From Pseudomonadota bacterium (lineage in GTDB: Bacteria > Pseudomonadota > Alphaproteobacteria > Reyranellales > Reyranellaceae): DNA of 64,000 bases. Made by a program: the position numbers and the translations under genes. The stretch is from contig JAFEBU010000040.1 in NCBI GenBank assembly GCA_018242505.1, forward strand, positions 62,001-126,000, in the 5' to 3' direction. A model generated the notes under the pieces. It was not told the origin of the DNA and did no database searches. It worked only from the letters and a program-made list of their open reading frames with translations. This document shows positions 28,066 to 36,603 of the stretch, in pieces. Position 1 is the stretch's first letter; every line of letters starts with the position of its first letter.

Positions 28066-29811
28066 CTACTCCGCCGCGACCTGCATCCGAAGCCTTGCCG
28101 TCTCCGCGGAGTCGACCTTGAAGTCCGCCGTCACGGCGACGCCATAAAGTTCACGGGCCTTGACGGCCGACACCAAGCCCCTTTCGACATCCTCGGCCAC
28201 CTTTTCCGCCGGGCGCTTCATCGGATCGCCGTAGCCACCGCCACCGGGCATCGAGATGCGCAGCCGCTCGCCAGAGGGCACGCTCGAATGTGCCTTGGGC
28301 GGCAGGAGCTTGCCCGACGAAATGAGCTCGATCTTGCCGGGATGGCCTGCCTTGCCGCCGACGCGGCCGCGCGCCGGATGGACGACGCGCTCGAACGTCG
28401 CCGAAATGCCGAACGGCATGGCTTCGGCGCTGCCGATCTCCATCACCTGGCCGAGCCCGCCGCGATACTCTCCCGCGCCGCCGGAGTCCTCGCGATATTC
28501 CTTCTTCCAGATCACGACCGGCGCCAGCGCCTCGGTCACCTCGACCGGCACATTGCGGACGCCCGACGGGAAGGCGGTGGCGCTCAATCCATCGGCGCGC
28601 GGCCGCGCACCCGTGCCGCCCGAATGAAACGAGGTGACGTTGAAAGGTGTCGCCTTCGCCAGCACCGCCGGATCCCCGTCGACGCGGCCGGGGCCGCCCA
28701 TCAGGCGAAGGTTCCACAGGCAGGATGTTCCCTCCGCCGGCACGCCGTCGGGCAGCGCCTGGATCAGGCAGCCGAACACGACATCGGGGAGCAGATGCCC
28801 GATCGTGCTGCGCGCCGCGACCGGCGCCGGATGCCTGGCGTTCAGGATGCAGCCTTCGGGCGCCGTGGTCCGGATTGTGGCAAGCGAGCCGGCGTTGTTC
28901 GGCACCTTGGGGGCGATGATGCATTTCACGCCGAAGGACGTATAGGCCTCGGTATAGCAGAGCGGCACGTTCAGTCCCTGGGCGACGACGCCCGGCGATC
29001 CTGCATAATCGACATCGATACCCTCGGGACCCGCCGTGAGCGCGGCCCTGAGCGTCATCGGCTTGCCGTTGAAGCCGTCGACCGTCATCTCGTTGCGATA
29101 GGTGCCGGGTCTGAGCGTGGCGATGGCGGCGAGGCTGGCGGCGCGCGAATGGTCGAGGATGTGCCGCGCGAGGTCGTCGAGATGTTCCAGGCCGAACTCG
29201 TCCATCATGGCGATGAGGCGGCGGCCTCCGACCTCGTTGCTGGATATCAGGGAGTAGATATCACCGATCACCTGCACGGGCTCGCGCACGTTGGCGTCGA
29301 TGAGGTCGACCAGCCAGCGATTGACCTCGCCCTTGTCGACGATCTTGGTGATCGGGATATAGATCCCTTCCTCGTAGACCTGGTTGGCCGCGCCCATGAT
29401 ACCGCGGCCGCCGATATCGACCACGTGCAGCGTGTCGGCGAACAGGCCGACGGCGCGGTCGCGGCGGAAGACCGGCGTCACGATCACGATGTCGTTCAGG
29501 TGGCCGGTACCCTGCCAGGGATCGTTGAGAATGAAGACGTCGCCATCCGCCATCTGCGCGAGCGGGATCTTGGCCAGCACATGGTCCACGCTCTTGGCCA
29601 TGGAGTTGACGTGGCCGGGCGTGCCGGTGACCGCTTGCGCCAGCATCCGGCCCCTTGTGTCGTAGACGCCCGCCGACAAGTCGCCAGCCTCGCGCGTCGG
29701 CGTGCCGAAAGCAGTGCGGACCAAGGTCTGCGCCTGTTCCTCGACGACCGAGATCAGGCGGTCCCACATGACCTGACTTGCAATGCGGCTCAGCGGATGG
29801 TTGGGTCTCAT
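28066..29811 (-). CDS. Hydantoinase B/oxoprolinase family subunit
   Basis: The 581-residue protein has the HyuB-family blocks: LSRIASQVMWDRLISVVEEQAQTLVRTAFG near the N-terminus, FILNDPWQGTGHLNDIVIVTPVF around residue 100, and the C-terminal GGGGYGDPMKRP. HyuB partners with a HyuA subunit in ATP-dependent hydantoin, oxoproline or related ring-opening or carboxylating enzymes. No hyuA is present in the window, which is unusual. The ATG at 29811 overlaps the stop of a 29-codon ORF (ATGA). The location after a complete peptide/opine-type ABC importer suggests that the imported compound is its substrate. Confidence 0.92.
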   Translation of the reverse strand: MRPNHPLSRIASQVMWDRLISVVEEQAQTLVRTAFGTPTREAGDLSAGVYDTRGRMLAQAVTGTPGHVNSMAKSVDHVLAKIPLAQMADGDVFILNDPWQGTGHLNDIVIVTPVFRRDRAVGLFADTLHVVDIGGRGIMGAANQVYEEGIYIPITKIVDKGEVNRWLVDLIDANVREPVQVIGDIYSLISSNEVGGRRLIAMMDEFGLEHLDDLARHILDHSRAASLAAIATLRPGTYRNEMTVDGFNGKPMTLRAALTAGPEGIDVDYAGSPGVVAQGLNVPLCYTEAYTSFGVKCIIAPKVPNNAGSLATIRTTAPEGCILNARHPAPVAARSTIGHLLPDVVFGCLIQALPDGVPAEGTSCLWNLRLMGGPGRVDGDPAVLAKATPFNVTSFHSGGTGARPRADGLSATAFPSGVRNVPVEVTEALAPVVIWKKEYREDSGGAGEYRGGLGQVMEIGSAEAMPFGISATFERVVHPARGRVGGKAGHPGKIELISSGKLLPPKAHSSVPSGERLRISMPGGGGYGDPMKRPAEKVAEDVERGLVSAVKARELYGVAVTADFKVDSAETARLRMQVAAE

Positions 29812-29897
29812 TGCACGATCTCCTGCTGCATGGCGGCATGATAGTCCCACACGTCCCCGAACTCACGTCGCCCCAGACCGAAGGTCGGCTCAGGCAT
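29808..29897 (-). CDS. 29-codon ORF coupled to both neighbours (possible micropeptide)
   Basis: The frame reads MPEPTFGLGRREFGDVW followed by DYHAAMQQEIVQ. Its ATG at 29897-29895 lies inside the end of the upstream ABC ATPase gene (overlap ATGCCTGA), and its TGA at 29810-29808 overlaps the ATG of the hydantoinase-B gene as ATGA. It thus fills the gap exactly with stop/start overlaps on both sides. I recognise no family. It could be a true small subunit, a leader that couples translation of hyuB to the transporter, or the last piece of a lost gene. Confidence 0.5.
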   Translation of the reverse strand: MPEPTFGLGRREFGDVWDYHAAMQQEIVQ

Positions 29898-30825
29898 AGT
29901 GGCAGGCCGCATGGTGTCCCTCTCCCAACGATCGGAGCGGCGGCTCCTCGGCGCGACAGCGATCGGTCGCAGCCGGACAGCGCGAGTGGAACCGGCAGCC
30001 CCTCACCTGCTCCGTAGTGACGAGCTCGCCCTTGATCGGCGGCGCGACGCGCTTGTGCGTCGGGTCGGCGGACGGCACGGCCGCGAACAACGCCTTGGTG
30101 TAGGGATGCCGCGGGTCGCGCCATAGCGTGGCGTGCGAGGCGCTTTCCACGATGCGCCCGAAATACATCACAAGAACGCGATCGGCGAAGTAGCGCACGA
30201 CGCTGAGATCGTGGCTGATGAAGAGATAGGCGAGACCGAACTCTCGCTTGAGATCGATCAGGAGGTTCAGGATCTGCGCCTGGATCGAGACATCGAGCGC
30301 CGACACGGGCTCGTCGCACACGATCAGCGCTGGGTGCAGGACCAGCGCACGGGCGATACCGATCCGCTGGCGCTGGCCACCCGAGAATTCGTGCGGGTAG
30401 CGGTCGAGCGAATCGGAAGGCAGCCCGACCCGGGTGACGATCTCCTGCAGCTGCCGCTCGCGCTCGGCGCCATTGCCAAGCCGATGCACCTTGAGAGCGG
30501 TGTCGAGCACGGTACGAATGGTCTGGCGCGGATTGAGCGAACCGAACGGATCCTGGAAGATCATCTGCATTCGCCGCCGGTGCGGCGCCATCGCCCCTTC
30601 GCCGAGATGAGTGATATCGGCGCCGTCGAGCTCGATCGTGCCTTCGGCCGAAGGCACCAGCCGCAGGATGGTCTTGCCGAGCGTCGACTTCCCGCAGCCC
30701 GACTCGCCCACGAGGCCGACCGTCTCGCCGCGCCCGACCTCGAAGCTCACGCCATCGACCGCGCGCAACTGCTGCTTGCCCACGGCGTAGCGCGTGTGCA
30801 GGTCCCTAACGGAGAGCAGCGCCAT
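29890..30825 (-). CDS. Peptide/opine ABC importer ATP-binding protein (DppF-like)
   Basis: The 311-residue ATPase shows Walker [11 protein letters not shown], the Q-loop in MIFQDPFGSLNPRQTIR, signature [15 protein letters not shown], Walker B LIVCDEPVSALD and the H-loop FISHDLSVV. The C-terminal oligopeptide/dipeptide extension has the cysteine cluster CRFHSRCPAATDRC, typical of DppF/OppF-type subunits that bind a 4Fe-4S cluster. It overlaps the preceding DppD-like gene by 20 bases. With the other genes of this strand it makes a five-part importer. Confidence 0.92.
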   Translation of the reverse strand: MALLSVRDLHTRYAVGKQQLRAVDGVSFEVGRGETVGLVGESGCGKSTLGKTILRLVPSAEGTIELDGADITHLGEGAMAPHRRRMQMIFQDPFGSLNPRQTIRTVLDTALKVHRLGNGAERERQLQEIVTRVGLPSDSLDRYPHEFSGGQRQRIGIARALVLHPALIVCDEPVSALDVSIQAQILNLLIDLKREFGLAYLFISHDLSVVRYFADRVLVMYFGRIVESASHATLWRDPRHPYTKALFAAVPSADPTHKRVAPPIKGELVTTEQVRGCRFHSRCPAATDRCRAEEPPLRSLGEGHHAACHYA

Positions 30826-31798
30826 GCGGGCCTCCTGCTAGCACCACCGTCACCGGACATGCCACCGCGCGCTCGTCCGGCAGCGCCACCAACGGCGGCA
30901 CGGCCCGCCGGCACGCGGGTTCGGCGACCGGACAACGCGGCGCAAAGGAGCAACCCGCCTGGCCCGCGGCCGAACCGACGCTGCCCGGAATCTCGCTCAG
31001 GCGGTTCTTCGAGTAGTGCTCGTCCGCATCGACATCGACCCGCGCGCCCAGAAGCCCACGCGAATAGGGATGCAGCGGCCTGGCGAAGAACGGTTCGATC
31101 CCGCCCTGTTCAACGATGCGGCCGGCATACATGACGGCGATGCGATCGGCCCACTGCGCCACGACGCCGAGATCGTGGGTGATCAGCAGGACCGCCATGC
31201 CGAGACGGCGGCGCAGGTCGTCCAGCAGATCGAGCACCTGGGCCTGGGTCGTGACATCGAGGGCGGTCGTCGGCTCGTCGGCGATCAAGAGCCTCGGCCG
31301 GCAGGCCACGGCCATGGCGATCATCACGCGTTGGCGCATGCCGCCGGAAAGATTGTGGGGATGATCGTCGAGACGGCGATGGGCATCGGGAATGCGCACG
31401 AGGTCGAGGAGCTCGACCGCGCGCGCGCGGGCCGCCCTGCGCGAGAGTTTCTCGTGGCGGCGGATCACCTCGGTAATTTGCAGTCCGATCGACAGGACGG
31501 GATTGAGCGAGGTCATCGGCTCCTGCTGGATCAGCGAGACCTTGGCGCCACGCACCTCGCGCATCTCGGGTTCCGAGAGCGACAGAAGGTCCGTCCCTTC
31601 GAGCAGGATGCGACCCGAGGCGATCCGCGCGTTGGACGGCAACAGCCGCATCACCGAGAAGGCCGTCACGGACTTGCCGCAGCCCGACTCGCCCACCAGC
31701 GCCAGCGTCTCTCCGCTCTCGATCGAGAAGCTCGCCTCGCGTACGGCGACATGGCCGGGAAAGGCGACCGACAGCTTGTCGACGGTCAGCAGGCTCAT
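30806..31798 (-). CDS. Peptide/opine ABC importer ATP-binding protein (DppD-like)
   Basis: The 330-residue ATPase has Walker [34 protein letters not shown], signature [15 protein letters not shown], Walker [17 protein letters not shown] and LITHDLGVV. The oligopeptide C-terminal domain has [16 protein letters not shown]. Compared with its DppF-like partner it has the VTAF Walker extension and TTAL Walker B of the DppD class. A 118-base gap separates it from the upstream permease gene, the only real break in this operon. Confidence 0.92.
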   Translation of the reverse strand: MSLLTVDKLSVAFPGHVAVREASFSIESGETLALVGESGCGKSVTAFSVMRLLPSNARIASGRILLEGTDLLSLSEPEMREVRGAKVSLIQQEPMTSLNPVLSIGLQITEVIRRHEKLSRRAARARAVELLDLVRIPDAHRRLDDHPHNLSGGMRQRVMIAMAVACRPRLLIADEPTTALDVTTQAQVLDLLDDLRRRLGMAVLLITHDLGVVAQWADRIAVMYAGRIVEQGGIEPFFARPLHPYSRGLLGARVDVDADEHYSKNRLSEIPGSVGSAAGQAGCSFAPRCPVAEPACRRAVPPLVALPDERAVACPVTVVLAGGPHGAALR

Positions 31799-31916
31799 GG
31801 GCTGGGGGCGCGCGACCCGCGCGGAGCAATCTCCGCGCCTGGGCGCGCGTTTCCTGTCGTTGCACCAAAGATCGCGCCACCGGATGGGCGCGCACGCCGC
31901 AAAGACACCAGGACCG

Positions 31917-32819
31917 TCATGGCTCGGTCCGCGGGTTGAGGATCTCGTTCAGGCCGTCCCCCACCAGGTTGAGCGACAAAACGGCGAGCGCGATGGCGGC
32001 GCCGGGCAGCGCGGTCAGGAACCACGCCGTGCGCAGCTGGTCGCGGCCGTCGCCGATCATACCGCCCCAGCTCACGATGTTCGGATCGCGCATGTTCAGG
32101 AACGAAAGGCCTGCTTCGATCAGAATCGCATTTGCGGTCATCACGGAGGCGGCGACGATCACGGGCGGCAAGGCGTTGGGAAGGATCTCCTGCAGGATGA
32201 TGCGCCAGCGCGAGTAGCCCAGGCTGCGCGCCGCCATGACGAAATCGGACTCGCGCAACGATCGGAACTGCGCGCGCACAAGCCGCGCGACCGTCGGCCA
32301 GGAGGCAAGCCCTATTGCCATGGCAATCGTCTCCAGATTGGGCTCGCCGATCGCCACAATCACGATCACCAGGATGAAAGTGGGTGTCGTCTGGAAGAGT
32401 TCGATCAAGCGGGTCAAGGCCGTATCGATCCGGCCGCCGAAGAAGCCGGCCAGCGCGCCCACCAACATGCCGATCGCAAGCCCGATGGCCGCGGCCGAGA
32501 TGCCGACAACCAGCGACGCACGCGAGCCATGAACGAGGCCCGACAGCACGTCGCGTCCGAGCGAGTCAGTGCCGAGCGGAAAGGCCATATCCTGCCCCGG
32601 CCACAGGACCGGCGGCGCCACCATGTCGAGCGGGTCCCCCGGACAAAGAAGGTCGGCAAATACCGCCAGGAAAACGAAGAAAGCCAGGATCATAACACCG
32701 GCAACGAACGTCGGATTGCGCACGAAGGCGCGCAACCGGCGATGCTTGCGCGGCGCCGCGCGGCTTCCGGTGTCCACGGACACGGGTACTTCCAATTCGG
32801 GATCGACCTGCACGGACAT
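31917..32819 (-). CDS. Peptide/opine ABC importer permease (DppC-like)
   Basis: The 300-residue inner-membrane permease has an N-terminal cytoplasmic tail followed by a first helix (FVAGVMILAFFVFLAVFADLLCPGDPLD) and a periplasmic stretch with GTDSLGRDVLSGLVHGSR, which is the DppC/OppC N-terminal signature. The EAA loop reads MAARSLGYSRWRIILQEILPN, followed by the last helices. It ends close to the DppB-like permease, whose stop is one base before its start. It forms the channel with the DppB-like permease. Confidence 0.92.
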   Translation of the reverse strand: MSVQVDPELEVPVSVDTGSRAAPRKHRRLRAFVRNPTFVAGVMILAFFVFLAVFADLLCPGDPLDMVAPPVLWPGQDMAFPLGTDSLGRDVLSGLVHGSRASLVVGISAAAIGLAIGMLVGALAGFFGGRIDTALTRLIELFQTTPTFILVIVIVAIGEPNLETIAMAIGLASWPTVARLVRAQFRSLRESDFVMAARSLGYSRWRIILQEILPNALPPVIVAASVMTANAILIEAGLSFLNMRDPNIVSWGGMIGDGRDQLRTAWFLTALPGAAIALAVLSLNLVGDGLNEILNPRTEP

Positions 32820-32820
32820 G

Positions 32821-33807
32821 TCAGGCGGGTTCGATGCGCGGGTCGAGCCAGGCGTGCAAAAGGTCGATCAGCAGGTTGGCGACAATCACCAACAGCGAGG
32901 AAAGCAACAGCACCCCAAGCAGTGTGGAGAAATCCCTCGCCAGCACCGCCTCGAGGGCAAGGCGGCCCAGGCCCGGCCAACCGAATACGGTCTCCGTCAC
33001 GACCGCTCCGCCCAGAAGATTCCCCAGGTGCATGCCCGCAACCGTCGTGACCGGCACCAGCGCATTGCGAAGCGCATGGCGGAGCTGGATCAGGAGGGGG
33101 TGCAGACCCTTGGCTTGCGCCGTCCGCATGAAATCCTGGCGTTGCACTTCCAGCATCGAGGCGCGCGTGAGCCGCGCATAGACGGCAACGAAGAACGAGC
33201 CGAGCGCCAGCGCCGGAAGGGCAAGATGCTGCAGGCGATCGGAAATCGACGCCCAGCCGCCAAGGTCTGCGCCGATCGTCATGTCGCCGTCGCTCGGCAG
33301 CCACCCCAACTTGACCGAGAACAGCACGATCGCCATCAGCCCGACCCAGAAGCCCGGCATCGAATAGAAGAGCAGGACGACGATGGACAGGATGCGGTCG
33401 GGCCAACGACCGGCCCAAGCGGCCATCACCGAACCCATGGCAATCCCGATAATCAACGCCAAGGCGAGCGCCGTCACCATCAACAGCAAGGTGCTTGGCA
33501 GGCGCTGAAGGATCAGGTCGACCACGGGCATGTTGTAGCGCGGCGAGAAGCCCAGGTTGAACTGCGCAAGGTGGCCAAGGAAATTCATCAGTTGGGTCAA
33601 CAGCGGCTGATCGAGCCCGAAATGCTGGCGCAGCATCGCCATGCTCTCGGCGGTCGCAACGCCCGATTCCGAGGCGATCACATCCGCAGCATCCCCCGGC
33701 ATGAGCCGCAACAGCAGGAAATCGAGCACGATGATGCCCAGCACCGTGGGCACGGCATGGATCGCCGTGCGCCTGAGCGTCGTCGCAACGCGGCGCCCCA
33801 TCCTCAT
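32821..33807 (-). CDS. Peptide/opine ABC importer permease (DppB-like)
   Basis: The 328-residue permease has the DppB-type beginning, a first helix (AIHAVPTVLGIIVLDFLLLRLMPGD) followed by a long periplasmic loop, and FNLGFSPRYNMPVVDLILQRLPSTLLL. The cytoplasmic EAA loop AQAKGLHPLLIQLRHALRNA is followed by VTETVFGWPGLGRLALEAVLARDF. It stands between the solute-binding protein and the DppC-like permease. The gap to the solute-binding protein stop is three bases, so it is certainly co-transcribed. Confidence 0.92.
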   Translation of the reverse strand: MRMGRRVATTLRRTAIHAVPTVLGIIVLDFLLLRLMPGDAADVIASESGVATAESMAMLRQHFGLDQPLLTQLMNFLGHLAQFNLGFSPRYNMPVVDLILQRLPSTLLLMVTALALALIIGIAMGSVMAAWAGRWPDRILSIVVLLFYSMPGFWVGLMAIVLFSVKLGWLPSDGDMTIGADLGGWASISDRLQHLALPALALGSFFVAVYARLTRASMLEVQRQDFMRTAQAKGLHPLLIQLRHALRNALVPVTTVAGMHLGNLLGGAVVTETVFGWPGLGRLALEAVLARDFSTLLGVLLLSSLLVIVANLLIDLLHAWLDPRIEPA

Positions 33808-33810
33808 GGA

Positions 33811-35418
33811 TCAGGCATCCAGCCAGACACGCGACATGTTCGCCTCCACGCCGTCGGCAGTGAGCGAATCGTCGTGCACGCGCTTGTTCTTGATGGTGAG
33901 AAAGAGCGGCGAAAAGAGGGGGATATCGGGAATCTCCTGGGCGACGATCTTCTGGAATTCGACAAACATGGCTTTGCGCTTCGCCGGATCGTTCTCGACC
34001 GCCGCGCCCTCAAGGAGCGCGTCGACCTTGGGATTCTCGTAGTGCGAGCCATTGGAGAACGGCACGCCCTTCTTGAAGTTCTTCGACCAGTAGATGCGCT
34101 GCACGCCCACCGTGGGGTCGAACAGGTTCGAATGGCCGTTGTAGGTGAAGTCGAAGGCGCGGTCGGTATAGATGCGTTTCACGAAAGCAGAGCTGTCGGC
34201 CGACCGGACGTCGACCGCGATGCCGATGCGGCGGAGCGAAGCGCGCAGGAACTCCGAGGCCCTGAGACTTTCATCGCCGATCGGATTGTAGTCGAGCGGC
34301 ACGCGGAAGCGGACCTTGTCCTTCCCGCGCGGGAAGCCCGCCTCGTCCAGAAGCTGCTCAGCCTTCTTGAAGTCCAGGGGATACGGGCTGGGCGTGGGAT
34401 CGTTGAATTCCTTCAGGCCCGGCGCGATCGGCGAATAGCAAACCGTGCCGTAGCCGTAGCACACTGTCTTGACCAGAAGCTCCCGGTCGATGGCATGGGC
34501 CACCGCCTGGCGCACTTTCAGGTGCTTGAAATACTGGCTGTCCAGATTGAACTGCAGGCACGAGACATTGTAGGAGTAGCTCGTGCCGTCGGTCTCGAAC
34601 ACGAGATACGGCAGCTTCTTCAGCCGATCGAGGTCGCTCAACGCTACCGGTGTGCGATAGCCGATATCGGCCGACTTGTTCTCGAATGCGATCGAACGCG
34701 CACCGGTGTCGGGCAGGGCCTTCATCACCATCTGGTCGATGCGCGGCAAATCGGGATCCCAGTAGTCGGGATTGCGCTCGTAGAGAATGTGGCTGCCGCG
34801 CACCCACTCCTTGAACCTGTACGGCCCGGTGCCGATCGGGGCGTTGCCGTTGGGATTGCTGACCGGATCCGTGCCCTCATAGATATGACGCGGCGTCATC
34901 GGCGCTTCAGCCGCGGTCAACGCCTTGATGAGATAGGGAGCAGGTTTGCTGAGCTCGATCACGGCGGTCAGCGGATCGGGGGTCTTGACCTCGGTGACAT
35001 TGGCGAAAGTGTTGCGGCCGCGTGGATGAACGGTCTTCAGGAGCTGGATCGAGTAGGCGACATCGGCCGACGTGAACGGCTTGCCATCGTGGAACTTCAC
35101 GTTGGGGCGAAGCTTGAAGGTGTAGGTCTTGCCGTCGGGGCTGATCGACCACTCGGTCGCAAGCAGCGGCTTCGGCTTGATGTCGTAGTCGTACTCGAGC
35201 AGGCCCTCGGTGACCTTGGCGCTCACCGTCAGCACCGGGGTGGCCGTCGTGGTGAGCGCGACCAACGTTTGGGGCTCGATGTTCTGGATGAAGGTGAGCG
35301 TTCCGCCCTTCTTCGGCGCCGGCGTCTGCGCAAGACTGCGGCGGCCGCCGAGCGCGATCGCCGAGAGGCCGGCGAGTGTGGCACGGCGGGTTGGACGGAA
35401 ATTCGCGGTCATGAACAT
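33811..35418 (-). CDS. ABC importer solute-binding protein (family 5, peptide/nickel/opine type)
   Basis: The 535-residue periplasmic protein has a twin-arginine-like signal (RPTRRATLAGLSAIALGG) and cleavage near SLAQTPAP. The family 5 pattern is clear: EGLLEYDYDIKPKPLLATEW, YTFKLRPNVKFHDGKPFTSADVAYSIQ and NPNGNAPIGTGPYRFKEWVRG. It gives the importer its specificity, which cannot be read from sequence. The start is either 35418 or 35412; a GGGGG run precedes both. It is the first gene of the importer operon. Confidence 0.92.
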   Translation of the reverse strand: MFMTANFRPTRRATLAGLSAIALGGRRSLAQTPAPKKGGTLTFIQNIEPQTLVALTTTATPVLTVSAKVTEGLLEYDYDIKPKPLLATEWSISPDGKTYTFKLRPNVKFHDGKPFTSADVAYSIQLLKTVHPRGRNTFANVTEVKTPDPLTAVIELSKPAPYLIKALTAAEAPMTPRHIYEGTDPVSNPNGNAPIGTGPYRFKEWVRGSHILYERNPDYWDPDLPRIDQMVMKALPDTGARSIAFENKSADIGYRTPVALSDLDRLKKLPYLVFETDGTSYSYNVSCLQFNLDSQYFKHLKVRQAVAHAIDRELLVKTVCYGYGTVCYSPIAPGLKEFNDPTPSPYPLDFKKAEQLLDEAGFPRGKDKVRFRVPLDYNPIGDESLRASEFLRASLRRIGIAVDVRSADSSAFVKRIYTDRAFDFTYNGHSNLFDPTVGVQRIYWSKNFKKGVPFSNGSHYENPKVDALLEGAAVENDPAKRKAMFVEFQKIVAQEIPDIPLFSPLFLTIKNKRVHDDSLTADGVEANMSRVWLDA

Positions 35419-35654
35419 GTACCCCCAAGCAGTGAACGCAGGCGAGACTAGCGATTGTGTCTCACAAGCACAGCAAAATGCGGACCATCAAACAAGAATC
35501 TTGCCGCGCTCGACGGCATTGAACATTCGTTCCTCGGAACGTGCCGATATTGGAAACACTTTCCGGCCGTGGGACAAACCCGGGGAGCTATAGGAAATTC
35601 CTGATGCGTCTGCCGTGCCAGGATGGCGCACATTGCTGAGCAGGAGAAGTTGCC

Positions 35655-36497
35655 ATGACATTGCCGGTGCCCACTCTCGATCACGTCGTGATCAATGCGC
35701 GCGACGAAATGGACCGGGCAGCCGGAATTTATCGGCGGCTGGGCTTCACGCTGACCGAGCGCGGCTACCATTCGCTGGGGTCGATGAATCATCTCGCGAT
35801 GTTCGGCACCGACTATCTCGAGTTGATTGCCGTGCCCAAAGGCGCAACGTCGGGTCGTCTCGATATCCTGAATTATTCGTTTGGCCTCAATGGCCTGGTG
35901 TTCGGATCTGAGGATTCGGCCGCCACCTACGCCGAACTCAGCAAGGCCGGCGTCCCCGTCGAGCCGCCGGTCGAATTCACGCGGCCGGTCAAATACGACG
36001 GCGGCCAGGGCGATGCCCGCTTCCGCACCATCCGCATGAAGGCCGGCGTTGTGGCCTATGGTCGCGTCTACTATTGCCACCACTTCACCCGCGACCTGGT
36101 GTGGCGCGACGAGTGGCGACATCACGGAAACGGTACGGTGGCAGTGGTGCGCGCAGTGATCGTCGAACCCGATCCGGCCAAGGGCGCCAAGCTCTATGCC
36201 GACATGTTCGGGCCGCAAGCGGTGCGCGACATCAAGGGCGGAAAGACCGTCGTGATCGGCAATTCGCGCTTCGATATCCTGACCGAGGCCGCTCTCAGGG
36301 AGCAATTCGGCGACGCCGTGCCGGACCCCGAAGGCCGTCCGGCCTATATGGCCGGCCTCACCTTCCGCACCACCTCGCTCGCCAAGGCCGGGCAGGCCCT
36401 GCACGACGGCAAGATCGGCAGCGTGAAGCAGGACAAGGGCCGGATCATCGTCCCGGCGAAGGAGGCAATGAATGCCGTGCTGGAGTTCGTCGAATGA
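35655..36497 (+). CDS. VOC (glyoxalase-like domain) protein
   Basis: The 280-residue protein is a two-domain VOC-superfamily member. The first module begins LDHVVINARDEMDRAAGIYRRLGFTLTERGYHSLGSMNHLAMF, with a possible metal histidine in LDHVV and glutamate in YLELIAVP. The second starts near VRAVIVEPDPAKGAKLYADMFG. It matches PF13468-type glyoxalase-like proteins of unknown substrate. An AGGAG ribosome site precedes the ATG. It is followed after about 100 bases, filled by a palindromic repeat, by the acyl-CoA ligase gene. It may belong to the same catabolic unit. Confidence 0.85.
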   Translation: MTLPVPTLDHVVINARDEMDRAAGIYRRLGFTLTERGYHSLGSMNHLAMFGTDYLELIAVPKGATSGRLDILNYSFGLNGLVFGSEDSAATYAELSKAGVPVEPPVEFTRPVKYDGGQGDARFRTIRMKAGVVAYGRVYYCHHFTRDLVWRDEWRHHGNGTVAVVRAVIVEPDPAKGAKLYADMFGPQAVRDIKGGKTVVIGNSRFDILTEAALREQFGDAVPDPEGRPAYMAGLTFRTTSLAKAGQALHDGKIGSVKQDKGRIIVPAKEAMNAVLEFVE

Positions 36498-36514
36498 GCG
36501 TGCAGCATTCAGTC

Positions 36515-36587
36515 GTGCCGTCCCGAGCCGGGCGAGGGATCTTTGATCGACGCCGCAAAAGATCCTTCGCTTCGCTCGGGACGACAC
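36515..36587. repeat. Palindromic intergenic repeat, copy 1
   Basis: The copy reads GTGCCGTCCCGAGCC... to ...TTCGCTCGGGACGACAC. Outer arms CGTCCCGAGC / GCTCGGGACG and inner arms GATCTTT / AAAGATC form a long hairpin. It lies between the VOC gene and the acyl-CoA ligase gene. Confidence 0.85.
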
Positions 36588-36603
36588 CATCGGGCGAGAC
36601 GCG

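Noticed and set aside
32569..35451. 960-codon plus-strand frame opposite the importer genes
   Set aside because: It is antisense to three well-supported genes with family motifs, and its composition is typical of a shadow frame.
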